DNA of 17,537 bases, taken from assembly GCA_039810485.1 (NCBI GenBank), contig JBDHXA010000061.1, positions 1-17,537 on the forward strand. Reading direction: 5' to 3'. Of the stretch, positions 6,420-14,882 are shown in pieces; the stretch's first letter is position 1, and each line of letters opens with the position of its first letter. The notes beneath the pieces were generated by a model. That model saw nothing but the letters and a program-made list of their open reading frames with translations. It had not been told where the DNA came from and did no database searches. The stretch is from JADZAA01 sp039810485 (GTDB lineage Bacteria > Bacteroidota > Ignavibacteria > Kapaibacteriales > UBA961). The position numbers and the translations under genes are program-made.

Positions 6420-8417
6420 CTATTGCGGCGATATAACTTCTACTGTTACGTTGCGATTATAGAAACGCGCTTCTGGTAGCGAATTGTCGAACTCGCCGCC
6501 ATTTGCGCCGGCACCCTCTATTGTGGCGCGATTATTTCCCAATATTCGAGCTACTGCTTGCGCTCGCGCCAGAGAAAGACGCTTGTTGTATTCCGCTTCG
6601 CCGGCAGCATCGGTTGCTCCAATAATATTTATTGAAGATTGCGGTGTTATTCTTTTTGAAATATCAACAATTGTGCGACGGTTGGCAGGCCCTGGCTCAG
6701 ATTGATCGAAGTCGAAAAGCATAAGGCGGAATCTCTCAATTTCTTTGTCGGCAGCTCGAACAAGCCGCTTTTGCTCCAAAGTAACATTTTCAACCGGCAT
6801 TGAGCTTTCAGCAAACGCTAGTTGTTTCCCTTCGCCATCATAAGCGGTAAATGTGCAGTTGAGCGGCTCGTTGCCTTCAACTTTTCGCAATTCTGTAAGT
6901 CGCGACGAGATGTTTAGTTCATAAGGCGGAGCACCTTTGGATTCCCATAAAGCAAGCGTCTGTCCGTTTTGTTTTATGGTAAAATTCCAATTCTGAATTT
7001 GCGCGGCATTGCTTACAGTTGGTCGAATACGAATGCTTTTCGGCAAGGTGCGAACAGTGTCGCGCGAATATATTGGCGCTAAAATATTCTCATCATCAGT
7101 GGTGATTTCAGCCCTTCGATTTTCAGCCATTCCCTCGGGTCGGTCAGGATTTGAATAGCGTTCTGGCAATCCTCGCGCCTCAATTTTAATTCTTTCAGGA
7201 GTTATTTTCCATTTGTCTGTCAAATAATTTTTAACGGCAGTAGCGCGGTTTCGCGAAAGTCGAAGATCGTTGCGTTCGCGCCCAGCCCCGGCATTGCAAC
7301 CAGTTATTGTAATGCGCGCAGTAGGAAACTGTTGCAAACGCTGTCCTATAATATTCAAAACATTGTAATAGACGGCCAATTCGTTCCGTGTGTCAAGCGA
7401 AGCTGCATCGCCGGAAATATTATATCTCTGAGGAATAGATTCTGAAAATTCATCAAAAAATATATAGTTCAGCAAAGGATACATTTGCGTAGATACAAAT
7501 TCTTCAATCTTAAATGTGCTTTCGATAGCATTTCCTTCGGAAATAGAGGCGATGTCGAACGAGGCGTTGATGCGTGTTATGGGCGTAATAGGCAGGCGCG
7601 TCTTAGGAATCTCGGGCGAAGGCGCAGCCGTCATAATATCTATTGGTATTATTTCTTTGGGCTTAGGTTCAAATCGCGCGGCAAGTCCCAACGTAACTAA
7701 ATTTGACGACCATTTATAGCCGTCAATTATTGGTGTAATGCCATAATTCACGCGGATCTCTGGCATAAGAAATGTAGTTTTTCGCGCGTTGATCGGTATG
7801 CTGTAATTGATTCCGGCTGTAATATCGAAGAACATGGAAGATGCTCGCTGCAAAGCTCCCGAAAATTGATTTCGAACTATGCGCCCATCGCCAAATGTGC
7901 CTGATGCGACAGTTTCGCGCTGTTCATAGTTTGGCGAAAGAGACGCTCCAAAGCGAAAGCCCGCAGAAGCTCCAAAACCACCTAAGCGAAACCCTAAGTA
8001 TGGCTCTATGCCAATTCGGCTTAATGAAGCATCGAGCCAATGAGTAAATGTAATCTCGCCCATTTGATTGCCAGTAATGATAGGCGATTGCTCTGCAACC
8101 GTGAATGCTGCCGAATGCTTTGAAAATCCGACTCTTGCGCCTAGTCTGAGCGACTGCTCAATCGGCAATTCGCCAAAGAGCCATAACTCAAAACCGCCTC
8201 CGCTGCCGCTTGTAAAATTTGGGCAACAATTCGGAACTCCGGGCAAAGCGCGGAAATCTGCATCGTGGAATGCGGCAACATAGCCAATTCCTCCGCCAAT
8301 TGAAAGCCGGCGCATAGTGAGCGAATCTGCTGAACTTTGAGAAATAGTAACAAGAAAAAACGCCAATGCGGCAGTCGTAATCTTGAAATAGTAATAAAAA
8401 GTATGAGATAATTTCAT
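6420..8417 (-). CDS. OmpA-family outer-membrane protein with N-terminal barrel and two OmpA-like domains
   Basis: This 665-residue protein starts with a signal peptide (residues 1-30, cleavage after SSA). Residues about 36-250 alternate in the way of a small outer-membrane beta-barrel (GGGIGYVAAF, GARVGF, YLGFRLGGFG, DITAGINYSI). A Pro-rich linker (251-275) leads to a first OmpA-like domain (about 317-440) and, after about 125 residues of beta-rich spacer, a second one at the C-terminus (567-662). In OmpA the domain binds peptidoglycan through an Asp in the GxTD segment and an Arg in the SxxRA segment. The second domain keeps both (GATDAAG at 600-606, LARAQA at 616-621). The first has GCNAGAG (373-379) in place of the Asp motif but keeps SRNRA (388-392). 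It probably tethers the outer membrane to the cell wall. It follows pyrF by 3 bases and is likely translationally coupled to it. Confidence 0.85.
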   Translation of the reverse strand: MKLSHTFYYYFKITTAALAFFLVTISQSSADSLTMRRLSIGGGIGYVAAFHDADFRALPGVPNCCPNFTSGSGGGFELWLFGELPIEQSLRLGARVGFSKHSAAFTVAEQSPIITGNQMGEITFTHWLDASLSRIGIEPYLGFRLGGFGASAGFRFGASLSPNYEQRETVASGTFGDGRIVRNQFSGALQRASSMFFDITAGINYSIPINARKTTFLMPEIRVNYGITPIIDGYKWSSNLVTLGLAARFEPKPKEIIPIDIMTAAPSPEIPKTRLPITPITRINASFDIASISEGNAIESTFKIEEFVSTQMYPLLNYIFFDEFSESIPQRYNISGDAASLDTRNELAVYYNVLNIIGQRLQQFPTARITITGCNAGAGRERNDLRLSRNRATAVKNYLTDKWKITPERIKIEARGLPERYSNPDRPEGMAENRRAEITTDDENILAPIYSRDTVRTLPKSIRIRPTVSNAAQIQNWNFTIKQNGQTLALWESKGAPPYELNISSRLTELRKVEGNEPLNCTFTAYDGEGKQLAFAESSMPVENVTLEQKRLVRAADKEIERFRLMLFDFDQSEPGPANRRTIVDISKRITPQSSINIIGATDAAGEAEYNKRLSLARAQAVARILGNNRATIEGAGANGGEFDNSLPEARFYNRNVTVEVISPQ

Positions 8418-8420
8418 GGT

Positions 8421-9221
8421 TTAAATCTGTAAAAGAGCGGCAAATTGTTCTGCTTTTTTGCTGGCATGTTCTGCAAAGTCATAGTTTGGCGAGGCATAGA
8501 GTATTTGGCGCGACACATTAACAATTGCGGGATGTTTCCCATTTGCAATCATGACTTCCGTAGGATTGCCGCCTTGCGTTCCTACTCCCGGAATTAATAA
8601 TACAGCACTAGTATAGGTGCGGATTTCTGCTAAATCTGCTGGATGAGTGGCGCCGACGACAAATCCAACTTCACTATAGGTGGCGCATTGACTGAAACGC
8701 TCAATAACTTTGCGATACAATGGTTTGCCTTCGAATTGCAAGCGCTGAAAGTCGGCTGATCCGGGATTTGACGTCAAAGCAAGAACAAAGGTTAGTTTAT
8801 TGGGATATTGCAAAAATGCTTCAGCTGTATCAAAGCCAAGATATGGCGAAACTGTTGCAGCGTCAAAATCTAAATTTTGATAAAAAGCGCGTGAATACGC
8901 CTTGTTAGTATTGCCGATGTCACCTCGCTTTGCATCAGCTATTGAAAGTGCATCGCTTGGCAGCAAAGCTCGCGTTTTTTCAAGTATTTCCCAGCCCTTG
9001 CTTCCATGCTGCTCATAGAATGCAGTATTTATTTTATAGGCAGATGCAACATGAGCTGTAGCTTCAATAATCGCATGATTGAATGCCAGCACATCTTCAA
9101 CGGTATTCTTAAAACATGACGGGAGCAATGACGTATCAGTATCCAAGCCTATGCAAAGAATATTGCTTTTTATTTGAGTAATATTTTTTAGTTTTTCTCC
9201 GGCAGTCATCGTGTCAACCAT
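8421..9221 (-). CDS. pyrF: Orotidine 5'-phosphate decarboxylase
   Basis: This cytoplasmic enzyme converts orotidine 5'-monophosphate to UMP, the last step of de novo UMP synthesis. The 266-residue length fits the longer (subfamily 2) form. Visible family motifs are the substrate-binding LDTD (26-29), Lys63 in KINTAF, the catalytic DAKRGDIGNT block (96-105, with Lys98 and Asp101), PGVGTQGG (211-218) for phosphate binding, and NVSRQILYA (235-243) with the conserved Arg238. Two start codons are possible, at 9221 (MVDTM) and 9209 (the second Met); the first is used here but the second is equally plausible. It lies 59 bases after the MFS gene and 3 bases before the OmpA gene. Other pyr genes are absent from the window. 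Confidence 0.95.
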   Translation of the reverse strand: MVDTMTAGEKLKNITQIKSNILCIGLDTDTSLLPSCFKNTVEDVLAFNHAIIEATAHVASAYKINTAFYEQHGSKGWEILEKTRALLPSDALSIADAKRGDIGNTNKAYSRAFYQNLDFDAATVSPYLGFDTAEAFLQYPNKLTFVLALTSNPGSADFQRLQFEGKPLYRKVIERFSQCATYSEVGFVVGATHPADLAEIRTYTSAVLLIPGVGTQGGNPTEVMIANGKHPAIVNVSRQILYASPNYDFAEHASKKAEQFAALLQI

Positions 9222-9280
9222 TGTGAAGAATTATATTCAATGTATTAGCTGCAAAAATACGGAAAACATTGCGCGCCTAA

Positions 9281-10528
9281 TTACTGCTCAATATAGTCGA
9301 GTTCTTTATGGAATGTTTCAGGAAGAAACGCCAAGGCGATAAGCGATAATACTATGCACGAAAGACCAACAATGCTTGCGGCAGATATTATGCCGAAATG
9401 CGGTTTCAGCCAATTAAATGCCGTTGCAATGAGCACCAATGCTCCGCGAGCGAAATTAGGGACTGTAGTGGCAACGGTAGCGCGATAATTAGTGCCAAAT
9501 TGTTCTGCTGCAACCGTTACGAAAATTGCCCAAAAACCTGCTGAAAATCCAAGAAAAACACACATTCCGTAGAGAGCGGACAGCGAAGAATTTTGTAGCC
9601 CGAAAAGATAAGTCATAATGGATATCAGTGTTAGCAGTAAAAATATGAGAAGCGCCTTTTTGCGGCTGTGTAGTAATTGAGAGAGCAGTCCGCTCATAAA
9701 ATCGCCCGCTGTCAGACCAATGTAACAATACATGATTGCATTCCCGCCAATGACTTTTTCTTGTCCTGAAGCGATGGCTATGCCAAATGCTTGTGCAAAT
9801 TCAGGCGAAAATGTTATGAGTATTCCGACTATATACCATGTAACAAATCCTAAAAATATGCTTTGCAAATAGCGTAAAAGTCGTGATTTGTCAGTAAAAA
9901 GCTTGAAAAAGTTGCCGCGATCAATCTCTGACTGCTTGATTTTCACAAACATTCCCGATTCAAAAGTTTTGATTCGTAGTAAAAGCAATGCTATGCCCAA
10001 AGCGCCGCCCACAAAATATGCCAAACGCCAATCTTGAAAGAATTGCATTACAAGATTTGCTAAAATTGCGCCTGAAACGCCAATACTTGCCACAATCATC
10101 GTTCCATAGCCGCGAAGTTCTTTTGGCAAGCTTTCACTGACAAGCGTAATTCCCACGCCAAGTTCACCTGCTAAGCCAATTCCTGCAATGCAGCGTAAAA
10201 TTGCGTATTGCTCTATATTTTGCACTGCTCCATTAAGAGCGTTTGCAATCGAATACAATAGAATAGAGCCAAAAAGCACGCTTATTCGGCCCTTTTTGTC
10301 GCCCAATACTCCCCACAATAATCCGCCCAACAACATGCCGGTCATTTGTATATTGATGAGAAATAATCCTTTATCGGCAAGTTCGCTTTGTGTGAATCCT
10401 AATGACAGCAAACTTGGCACGCGAACAATGCTAAAAAGAACGAGATCGTAAATATCAACGAAATATCCAAGAGCAGACACAATGACGGGCATCGTCAACA
10501 AATTTCGCAAAGTTGGTTTTACTGGCAT
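9281..10528 (-). CDS. Major facilitator superfamily transporter, substrate unknown
   Basis: This 415-residue inner-membrane protein has about 12 hydrophobic segments. The MFS signature between helices 2 and 3 is present as WGVLGDKKGR (72-81), and RCIAGIGLAGELGVG (112-126) and SESLPKELRG (131-140) resemble the matching motifs of the sugar/metabolite:H+ symporter group. A charged loop in the middle (about 186-218) divides the two halves. The N-terminal GYFVDIYDLVLFSIVR pattern recurs in uncharacterised Bacteroidota transporters. It is the first gene of a likely operon with pyrF and the OmpA gene. A link to pyrimidine precursor uptake is possible from position only. The ATG at 10528 leaves a 73-base divergent spacer to the TonB receptor open frame. 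Confidence 0.85.
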   Translation of the reverse strand: MPVKPTLRNLLTMPVIVSALGYFVDIYDLVLFSIVRVPSLLSLGFTQSELADKGLFLINIQMTGMLLGGLLWGVLGDKKGRISVLFGSILLYSIANALNGAVQNIEQYAILRCIAGIGLAGELGVGITLVSESLPKELRGYGTMIVASIGVSGAILANLVMQFFQDWRLAYFVGGALGIALLLLRIKTFESGMFVKIKQSEIDRGNFFKLFTDKSRLLRYLQSIFLGFVTWYIVGILITFSPEFAQAFGIAIASGQEKVIGGNAIMYCYIGLTAGDFMSGLLSQLLHSRKKALLIFLLLTLISIMTYLFGLQNSSLSALYGMCVFLGFSAGFWAIFVTVAAEQFGTNYRATVATTVPNFARGALVLIATAFNWLKPHFGIISAASIVGLSCIVLSLIALAFLPETFHKELDYIEQ

Positions 10529-10568
10529 CTATTTTTTTGTAGTAAAGGAGTCAAAAATTATTTGAGTT

Positions 10569-10576
10569 CAAAAATA
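10569..10576 (-). promoter_or_regulatory. Possible -7 element TATTTTTG for the MFS-pyrF-ompA operon
   Basis: On the minus strand the bases read TATTTTTG, fitting TAnnTTTG. The element is about 40 bases upstream of the MFS start codon, which would give a leader of roughly 30 bases. A TTTG lies 11 bases further upstream, too close for a standard -33 box (about 19 bases). The location is sensible, the sequence match short. Confidence 0.3.
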
Positions 10577-10601
10577 AAGAATCGTAGCAAATGTTCGTCT
10601 A

Positions 10602-12854
10602 TTGAAAATGACAATTGTGAAATTACATATCTTGCAGCGAATGTCCTTAAGTACCAAGTTGATTTTATTTCTGCTTTTTCTTCTCTTTACAGCGCCTATT
10701 TCTGCCCAACACGATATTATCCGTCTTCCTCACATACCTTCTTCACGCAGTACAACGACAGATAAAAAACCTAAAGATTCAGTCAAAACATATAATACAG
10801 AAGCAGTTGTCGTAACCGGCACTCGCAATGACGTTATGCTGAAAGATTCTCCGGTGCGCGTGGAACTGATAGACGCTAAACAATTGCAGACCACAGCAAT
10901 GTCAACTATTGCCGACGCATTGCGCGAACAAACGGGATTGCTTCTTACTACAAATGTGCGCACTGGTGTGCAAATGATGGGACTAAGCAGCGATTATACT
11001 CAAATATTGATTGACGGACAGCCAATGACAGGCCGAGTTGCTGGCGTTATTGACTTGAATCGCATATCAGTAGGCAACATAGATCGCGTGGAAATTGTCA
11101 AAGGGCCTATGTCGTCGCTATATGGCAGCGATGCGCTTGCAGGAGTGATAAATATTATAACTCATAAGCCCGCCGATGGCTGGTCGGGCAAATTATACGG
11201 GCAGTTATTGCAGCATGGAGCTTCGGAGGCGCAAACCGAGCTTGGTTATGGCGCGGGTAAAATAGATATAACCGGCTATGGCAGCTATAAAAATGCAGCA
11301 GCATTTACGTTGACAGACGGCGTAAAGCAAGTGCCGTATTCAGGTTTCGAAGATTATACTGGTCATCTGAAAGCAAAATGGTATGCTTTGCCGACTCTGA
11401 ATTTTACCGCAACAGGACGGCTGTTTCATTCTCAAAGTCGCGGATCGTTTATCGAGTCATTTTTTGGACAAATTGCCGAGAATCAAGGTTCCGTCGTGCA
11501 GAACGAGCAATCAGGAGCTTCTTCAGGTAGCTGGACGCATGGAGCGGCACGGCTAAGCGCTGAAGCATTTTATACTCATTATGGTGAAATTTACAACTTT
11601 GACACTGTGCAGGGCGCAGCCGGCAAAATTGACAATCTTGATCGTTCGACTTCACGCGGTTTTTTGCAATATGATGTGCTTTGGGGTGAAAAAGATCGTT
11701 TTACCTTCGGTACGGAATTGCTACGCGATGATATAGGCGGCTCGCGATATCCAGATAAGCCGTCGTTCAGCACATTTTCATTGTTTGGACAATGGGAAGG
11801 CAATCCAACGTCGTGGATTTCATATTCATTGAGCAGCCGCTATGTAAATAACAACGCTTACCCAAACGCAAGTTTTGGCGGCGGCTTTGACAGTTCGCTT
11901 AAAGTTTTTGCATGGCTAATCAACCCAAAATTTTCAGCAAATATAAAAATTACTGATAATGTTCAGCTGCGCGGCTCGATTGGAACCGGCTTCAAAGTTC
12001 CGGATTTTCGCCAGCTTTATGTAGAGTTCTCTAATCACTTGGCTGGAGCGGGCTACGATTTGCTAGGTGCAAGGCGGCTTGGCTTGGATTTGCAGCCCGA
12101 GCGTTCTACTGCATTCGATCTTGGAGCTCAGTGGCATATTCCCATTTCTGAAATATTTTCTGGCGTGCCAGCAGATGTTTTTGCTGAAGTTCGGAGCTAC
12201 CGGAACAATTTGTCGAATTTAATTGAATATTACTATGTAGGGCAAGACCAATCTGGTACACGAGCAATTTATTCATATCATAATTTGGCGCGAGTTTACA
12301 CGCAAGGAATTGAAGTGAATTTGCGATGCGCTATGCAGTTATCGTCCGAACAGTCGTTGTCGTTAAGCGGCGGGTATCAATATCTAGATGCAAATGATAT
12401 AGAAGTTCTCGAAGCAATAGAACGCGGCACAGCAGGAACGGTTAATTCTGCGACGGGTGCATTCACTCGTCTGACCAAAAGCGCGTATGGTGGTCTGTGG
12501 TTCCGTTCACGCAATAGCGGGGTAGCCGCTGCAAGATACTCGCACGACGAACTAGGCTGGTCTGCAACTCTTCGCGCACAATTTGTAGGGCGTTTCGGCG
12601 ACGAAGCATTGGATAAAAATGGCATTTCAGTAAGCAATCCTCAACGAGCAACTCTTGACCGAGATGACGAATATGTGTCTGGATATGTGCTGTTGAATTG
12701 CAGCATAGGAAAAACAATTCGATTGGGCGATAAAAGCCAGCCGTCATTTACAGTTAACGCCGGCGTCAATAATATTGCCAATTCAATGAATTTAGTATCT
12801 ATTCCAAATCTTGTAGGGAGGCAGATGTTTCTTAATGCGGCGTATCAATGGTAG
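10602..12854 (+). CDS. TonB-dependent outer-membrane receptor
   Basis: The product is a 750-residue outer-membrane gated channel energised by TonB. A signal peptide ends at SAQ (36). If translation starts instead at the Met at 10641 (residue 14), the signal is a more ordinary 23 residues (MSLSTKLILFLLFLLFTAPI onward), so I favour 10641 although the frame is open from 10602. A TonB-box-like EAVVVTGTR lies at 67-75, followed by the plug domain (about 80-190) with LIDGQPMTGR (136-145) and the hallmark VEIVKGPMSSLYGSDALAG (163-181), then a barrel ending in an aromatic residue (final Trp). There is no N-terminal carboxypeptidase-like domain and no SusD gene beside it, so it resembles FepA/BtuB-type receptors for siderophores, cobalamin or metals rather than glycan receptors. 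The substrate cannot be told. A B12-dependent mutase 2 kb downstream makes cobalamin conceivable, but this is only context. Confidence 0.88.
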   Translation: MKMTIVKLHILQRMSLSTKLILFLLFLLFTAPISAQHDIIRLPHIPSSRSTTTDKKPKDSVKTYNTEAVVVTGTRNDVMLKDSPVRVELIDAKQLQTTAMSTIADALREQTGLLLTTNVRTGVQMMGLSSDYTQILIDGQPMTGRVAGVIDLNRISVGNIDRVEIVKGPMSSLYGSDALAGVINIITHKPADGWSGKLYGQLLQHGASEAQTELGYGAGKIDITGYGSYKNAAAFTLTDGVKQVPYSGFEDYTGHLKAKWYALPTLNFTATGRLFHSQSRGSFIESFFGQIAENQGSVVQNEQSGASSGSWTHGAARLSAEAFYTHYGEIYNFDTVQGAAGKIDNLDRSTSRGFLQYDVLWGEKDRFTFGTELLRDDIGGSRYPDKPSFSTFSLFGQWEGNPTSWISYSLSSRYVNNNAYPNASFGGGFDSSLKVFAWLINPKFSANIKITDNVQLRGSIGTGFKVPDFRQLYVEFSNHLAGAGYDLLGARRLGLDLQPERSTAFDLGAQWHIPISEIFSGVPADVFAEVRSYRNNLSNLIEYYYVGQDQSGTRAIYSYHNLARVYTQGIEVNLRCAMQLSSEQSLSLSGGYQYLDANDIEVLEAIERGTAGTVNSATGAFTRLTKSAYGGLWFRSRNSGVAAARYSHDELGWSATLRAQFVGRFGDEALDKNGISVSNPQRATLDRDDEYVSGYVLLNCSIGKTIRLGDKSQPSFTVNAGVNNIANSMNLVSIPNLVGRQMFLNAAYQW

Positions 12855-12905
12855 AAATGTTGGAATTAACACTAAAAAAAGAAAGCAGCAGTTCGGACAT
12901 TATAG

Positions 12906-13763
12906 TTATTTCATCTCTGGTGTCCAGAATAGGCCTAACTGCTGGCTAAGTCCAAGCTTATTGCTCCATTGCAATCGTGAAAATATTTGCAGTCCGCCAG
13001 AAACGGCAATTGCAGGAAATAATTCGACCGCTTGTCGAAGGGTAGAATACCCAATGCGAATTTTAACATCAGCAATTGGTGAGTACATAGAGGCAATTTC
13101 GATTGATGGGGCCTCAACAATGCGTATGTCTGCATCGAAAGTCCAAAATGCTGAAGCAATTATGCCAATGCCAAATCGCGCTTCCTGTCTAACTATTGGC
13201 GAAATTCCATATCCTGCTCTCAGAATATTGCCGATGGAAACAGCCGCATTAATTGCACTGTCAATCTGAAATGTAGCGCCAACATGAAGCCTCACAGATT
13301 GTTGCATGCCATAAGTTTGCACTGAAATACGGGTGTATTCTACGGCCGTGCCAATTTGCATGGCTTCGCCTATGGTTGCAGCCGATAGCAAAGAGCCGCA
13401 AAACTCATGATAAAGCGATGAGCCGCTTCCTGAGATTCCCATGCCTGCAACCCATTGATCAGACATGCGGCGAGCAACTGCCAAATCAGCAAATCCAAGA
13501 TTGGCAATGCCAAAAGGAGATGGCGAATATGATGCGGATACTCCCCAATTATCAATATTTGCCAGCAATGCTGGATTTGCTGGATACAGAAGCAGCGTTG
13601 GCTGAGTGCGCCCGGCAGATGATTGAAAAAACGGACTAATATCTGTTAACGGCTGGGATTTTGAGCTGTAACCAGCAACAATGGATAAACTTACAGCTAT
13701 AAGAGAAAAAAAGATGTTGCAGACGCAATTTTTCCGTTGTATTTTCGATTTCTCCACAAGCAA
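12906..13763 (-). CDS. Small outer-membrane beta-barrel protein, PorV/PorQ-like
   Basis: The 285-residue product has a hydrophobic signal segment at about 16-30 followed by a mature chain of alternating beta-strand pattern. Residues 60-70 (YPANPALLANI) resemble the NPA(L/A) motif near the N-terminus of PorV/PorQ/FadL-like barrels, and later strands (VSIGNILRAGYG, RFGIGIIASAFW) fit the same type. Members of this group serve the type IX secretion system, and the divergent neighbour is PorD, which supports the link; the family call itself is tentative. No ATG is available in this frame: translation must start at TTG (13763) or GTG (13757), because a TAG stop lies two codons upstream of the TTG. 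An out-of-frame ATG at 13774-13772 and a T7 tract in the signal peptide raise the possibility of a frameshifted true start. It converges on the TonB receptor with 51 bases between. Confidence 0.6.
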   Translation of the reverse strand: MLVEKSKIQRKNCVCNIFFSLIAVSLSIVAGYSSKSQPLTDISPFFQSSAGRTQPTLLLYPANPALLANIDNWGVSASYSPSPFGIANLGFADLAVARRMSDQWVAGMGISGSGSSLYHEFCGSLLSAATIGEAMQIGTAVEYTRISVQTYGMQQSVRLHVGATFQIDSAINAAVSIGNILRAGYGISPIVRQEARFGIGIIASAFWTFDADIRIVEAPSIEIASMYSPIADVKIRIGYSTLRQAVELFPAIAVSGGLQIFSRLQWSNKLGLSQQLGLFWTPEMK

Positions 13764-13791
13764 ACCCTATTCATTTCTTTGGGAATAACGT

Positions 13792-14685
13792 ATGAAACTT
13801 TTGCTGTTAAGTATATTTCTTGCTTATGCAACTGCTGTTTGTGCTCAAGAAATACAACCAACTGTCAATGTTGATATGCAATTACTTCCTGCTGATGCGC
13901 GTGTGGACGCTCAAACTATGCAGCAAGATGTAATAGCATATTTATCATCACAGCGTTTTACAGGCAAAGATTGGCAAGCACCGCGCATTGCCGTTGATGT
14001 CAATATCACATTAACCGGTAAAAATGGACGTCGTTACAGCGCAATCCTTGCTGTTTCTTCAAGCCGAATACTTGATGGTCCAGAGCGTGGCCGAACAATT
14101 GTCTATCGCGCTGTTGACAAAGATTGGAATTTTGAATATGCAATTAATGCAAATCTAACATATCAAACAATGCGATTCAATGAATTTTCTACGCTGCTCG
14201 ATTATTATATGAGTATAATTATCGGCTGCGATATGGACACCTATGGCGAATTAGACGGCTCTGCAATGTTTGAAAATGCAAAAGATTTGTGTCGTTTAGG
14301 CGCAAGCAACAATGGGCTTGGCTATCAAAATACGCCGGAGCCAGGCGTGCCGTCGCGCATTGCCTTAGCATCCGAGCTAACTGATATGCGATTTGAAGAT
14401 TTTAGAAAATTGATATTCGAATACTATGTGGATGGCTTGGATTCCATGGCCTATGACAAGCAGCATGCATTGACAAACATCTCAAGAACGTTGGAAAAAA
14501 TGAAGGATTTCAAAATAAATAAAACTTCCAGCAGAAGTATTTTAATTCAAACATTTTTTGGAACAAAATACCAAGAGCTTGCCGATTTGTTCAGAGGTTA
14601 TGATAATCAAGATGTTTTTCGAGTGTTACGCGAAGTTGATCCAAGCAATACAAGTGTTTACGAACAAGCGCGAGATGGGAAATAA
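13792..14685 (+). CDS. porD: PorD-like (DUF4835) type IX secretion system protein
   Basis: This 297-residue secreted protein has a signal peptide (1-18, cleavage at VCA/QE). The order of features matches the DUF4835 family: an N-terminal strand with VNVDMQ (25-30), LSSQRFTGKDW (51-61), IAVDVNITLT (66-75), SSSRILDG (89-96), WNFEYA (112-117), the central FNEFSTLLDYYMSIIIGCDMDTYG (129-152, where the family usually reads SFYVYTILGLDADSF), and a C-terminal LEKMKDFKINKTSSRSILIQTFF stretch (234-256). Family members are found in Bacteroidota that carry the type IX secretion/gliding system and are annotated as PorD; the molecular role is not settled as far as I know. It is divergent from a PorV/PorQ-like barrel gene 28 bases away, so the two may share one regulatory region. 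No other T9SS genes are in the window. Confidence 0.75.
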   Translation: MKLLLLSIFLAYATAVCAQEIQPTVNVDMQLLPADARVDAQTMQQDVIAYLSSQRFTGKDWQAPRIAVDVNITLTGKNGRRYSAILAVSSSRILDGPERGRTIVYRAVDKDWNFEYAINANLTYQTMRFNEFSTLLDYYMSIIIGCDMDTYGELDGSAMFENAKDLCRLGASNNGLGYQNTPEPGVPSRIALASELTDMRFEDFRKLIFEYYVDGLDSMAYDKQHALTNISRTLEKMKDFKINKTSSRSILIQTFFGTKYQELADLFRGYDNQDVFRVLREVDPSNTSVYEQARDGK

Positions 14686-14882
14686 TAAAAATAAATAAAG
14701 CTACTAGACGATGTTTACGAATTGATTAGGAATAAAAATAATAAATATAAATAAGAGTGTAGCGAATCTGTTTAACGGCTGTTCCCAATCACAAGCAACT
14801 GTATTTATATTAAATATTCTGTCTGCAAAAAAACATAGATTCTCTTTCATTATATATCTGCAAATAATAGTATTGATATTCC
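14686..14882. other. AT-rich spacer between porD and the mutase gene
   Basis: This stretch of about 197 bases is dominated by A/T runs such as AATAAAAATAATAAATATAAATA. No stable GC-rich hairpin, RNA gene or riboswitch is recognisable to me; in particular I do not see an obvious cobalamin riboswitch. TAGTATTG at 14868-14875 is one mismatch from the Bacteroidota -7 consensus and could place a transcript start right at the mutase ATG. The mutase probably has its own promoter here. Confidence 0.4.

Noticed and set aside
10562..10765. 67-codon frame starting at TTG after an AAAGGAG at 10544-10550
   Set aside because: The purine-rich stretch looks like a ribosome site but the frame overlaps the TonB receptor signal peptide out of frame and encodes nothing recognisable. 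Shine-Dalgarno use is also weak elsewhere in the window.
12835..13269. 144-codon open frame on the plus strand opposite the PorV/PorQ-like gene
   Set aside because: It overlaps the end of the TonB receptor and lies wholly antisense to the barrel gene, which has a signal segment and strand pattern. The plus-strand frame has neither.
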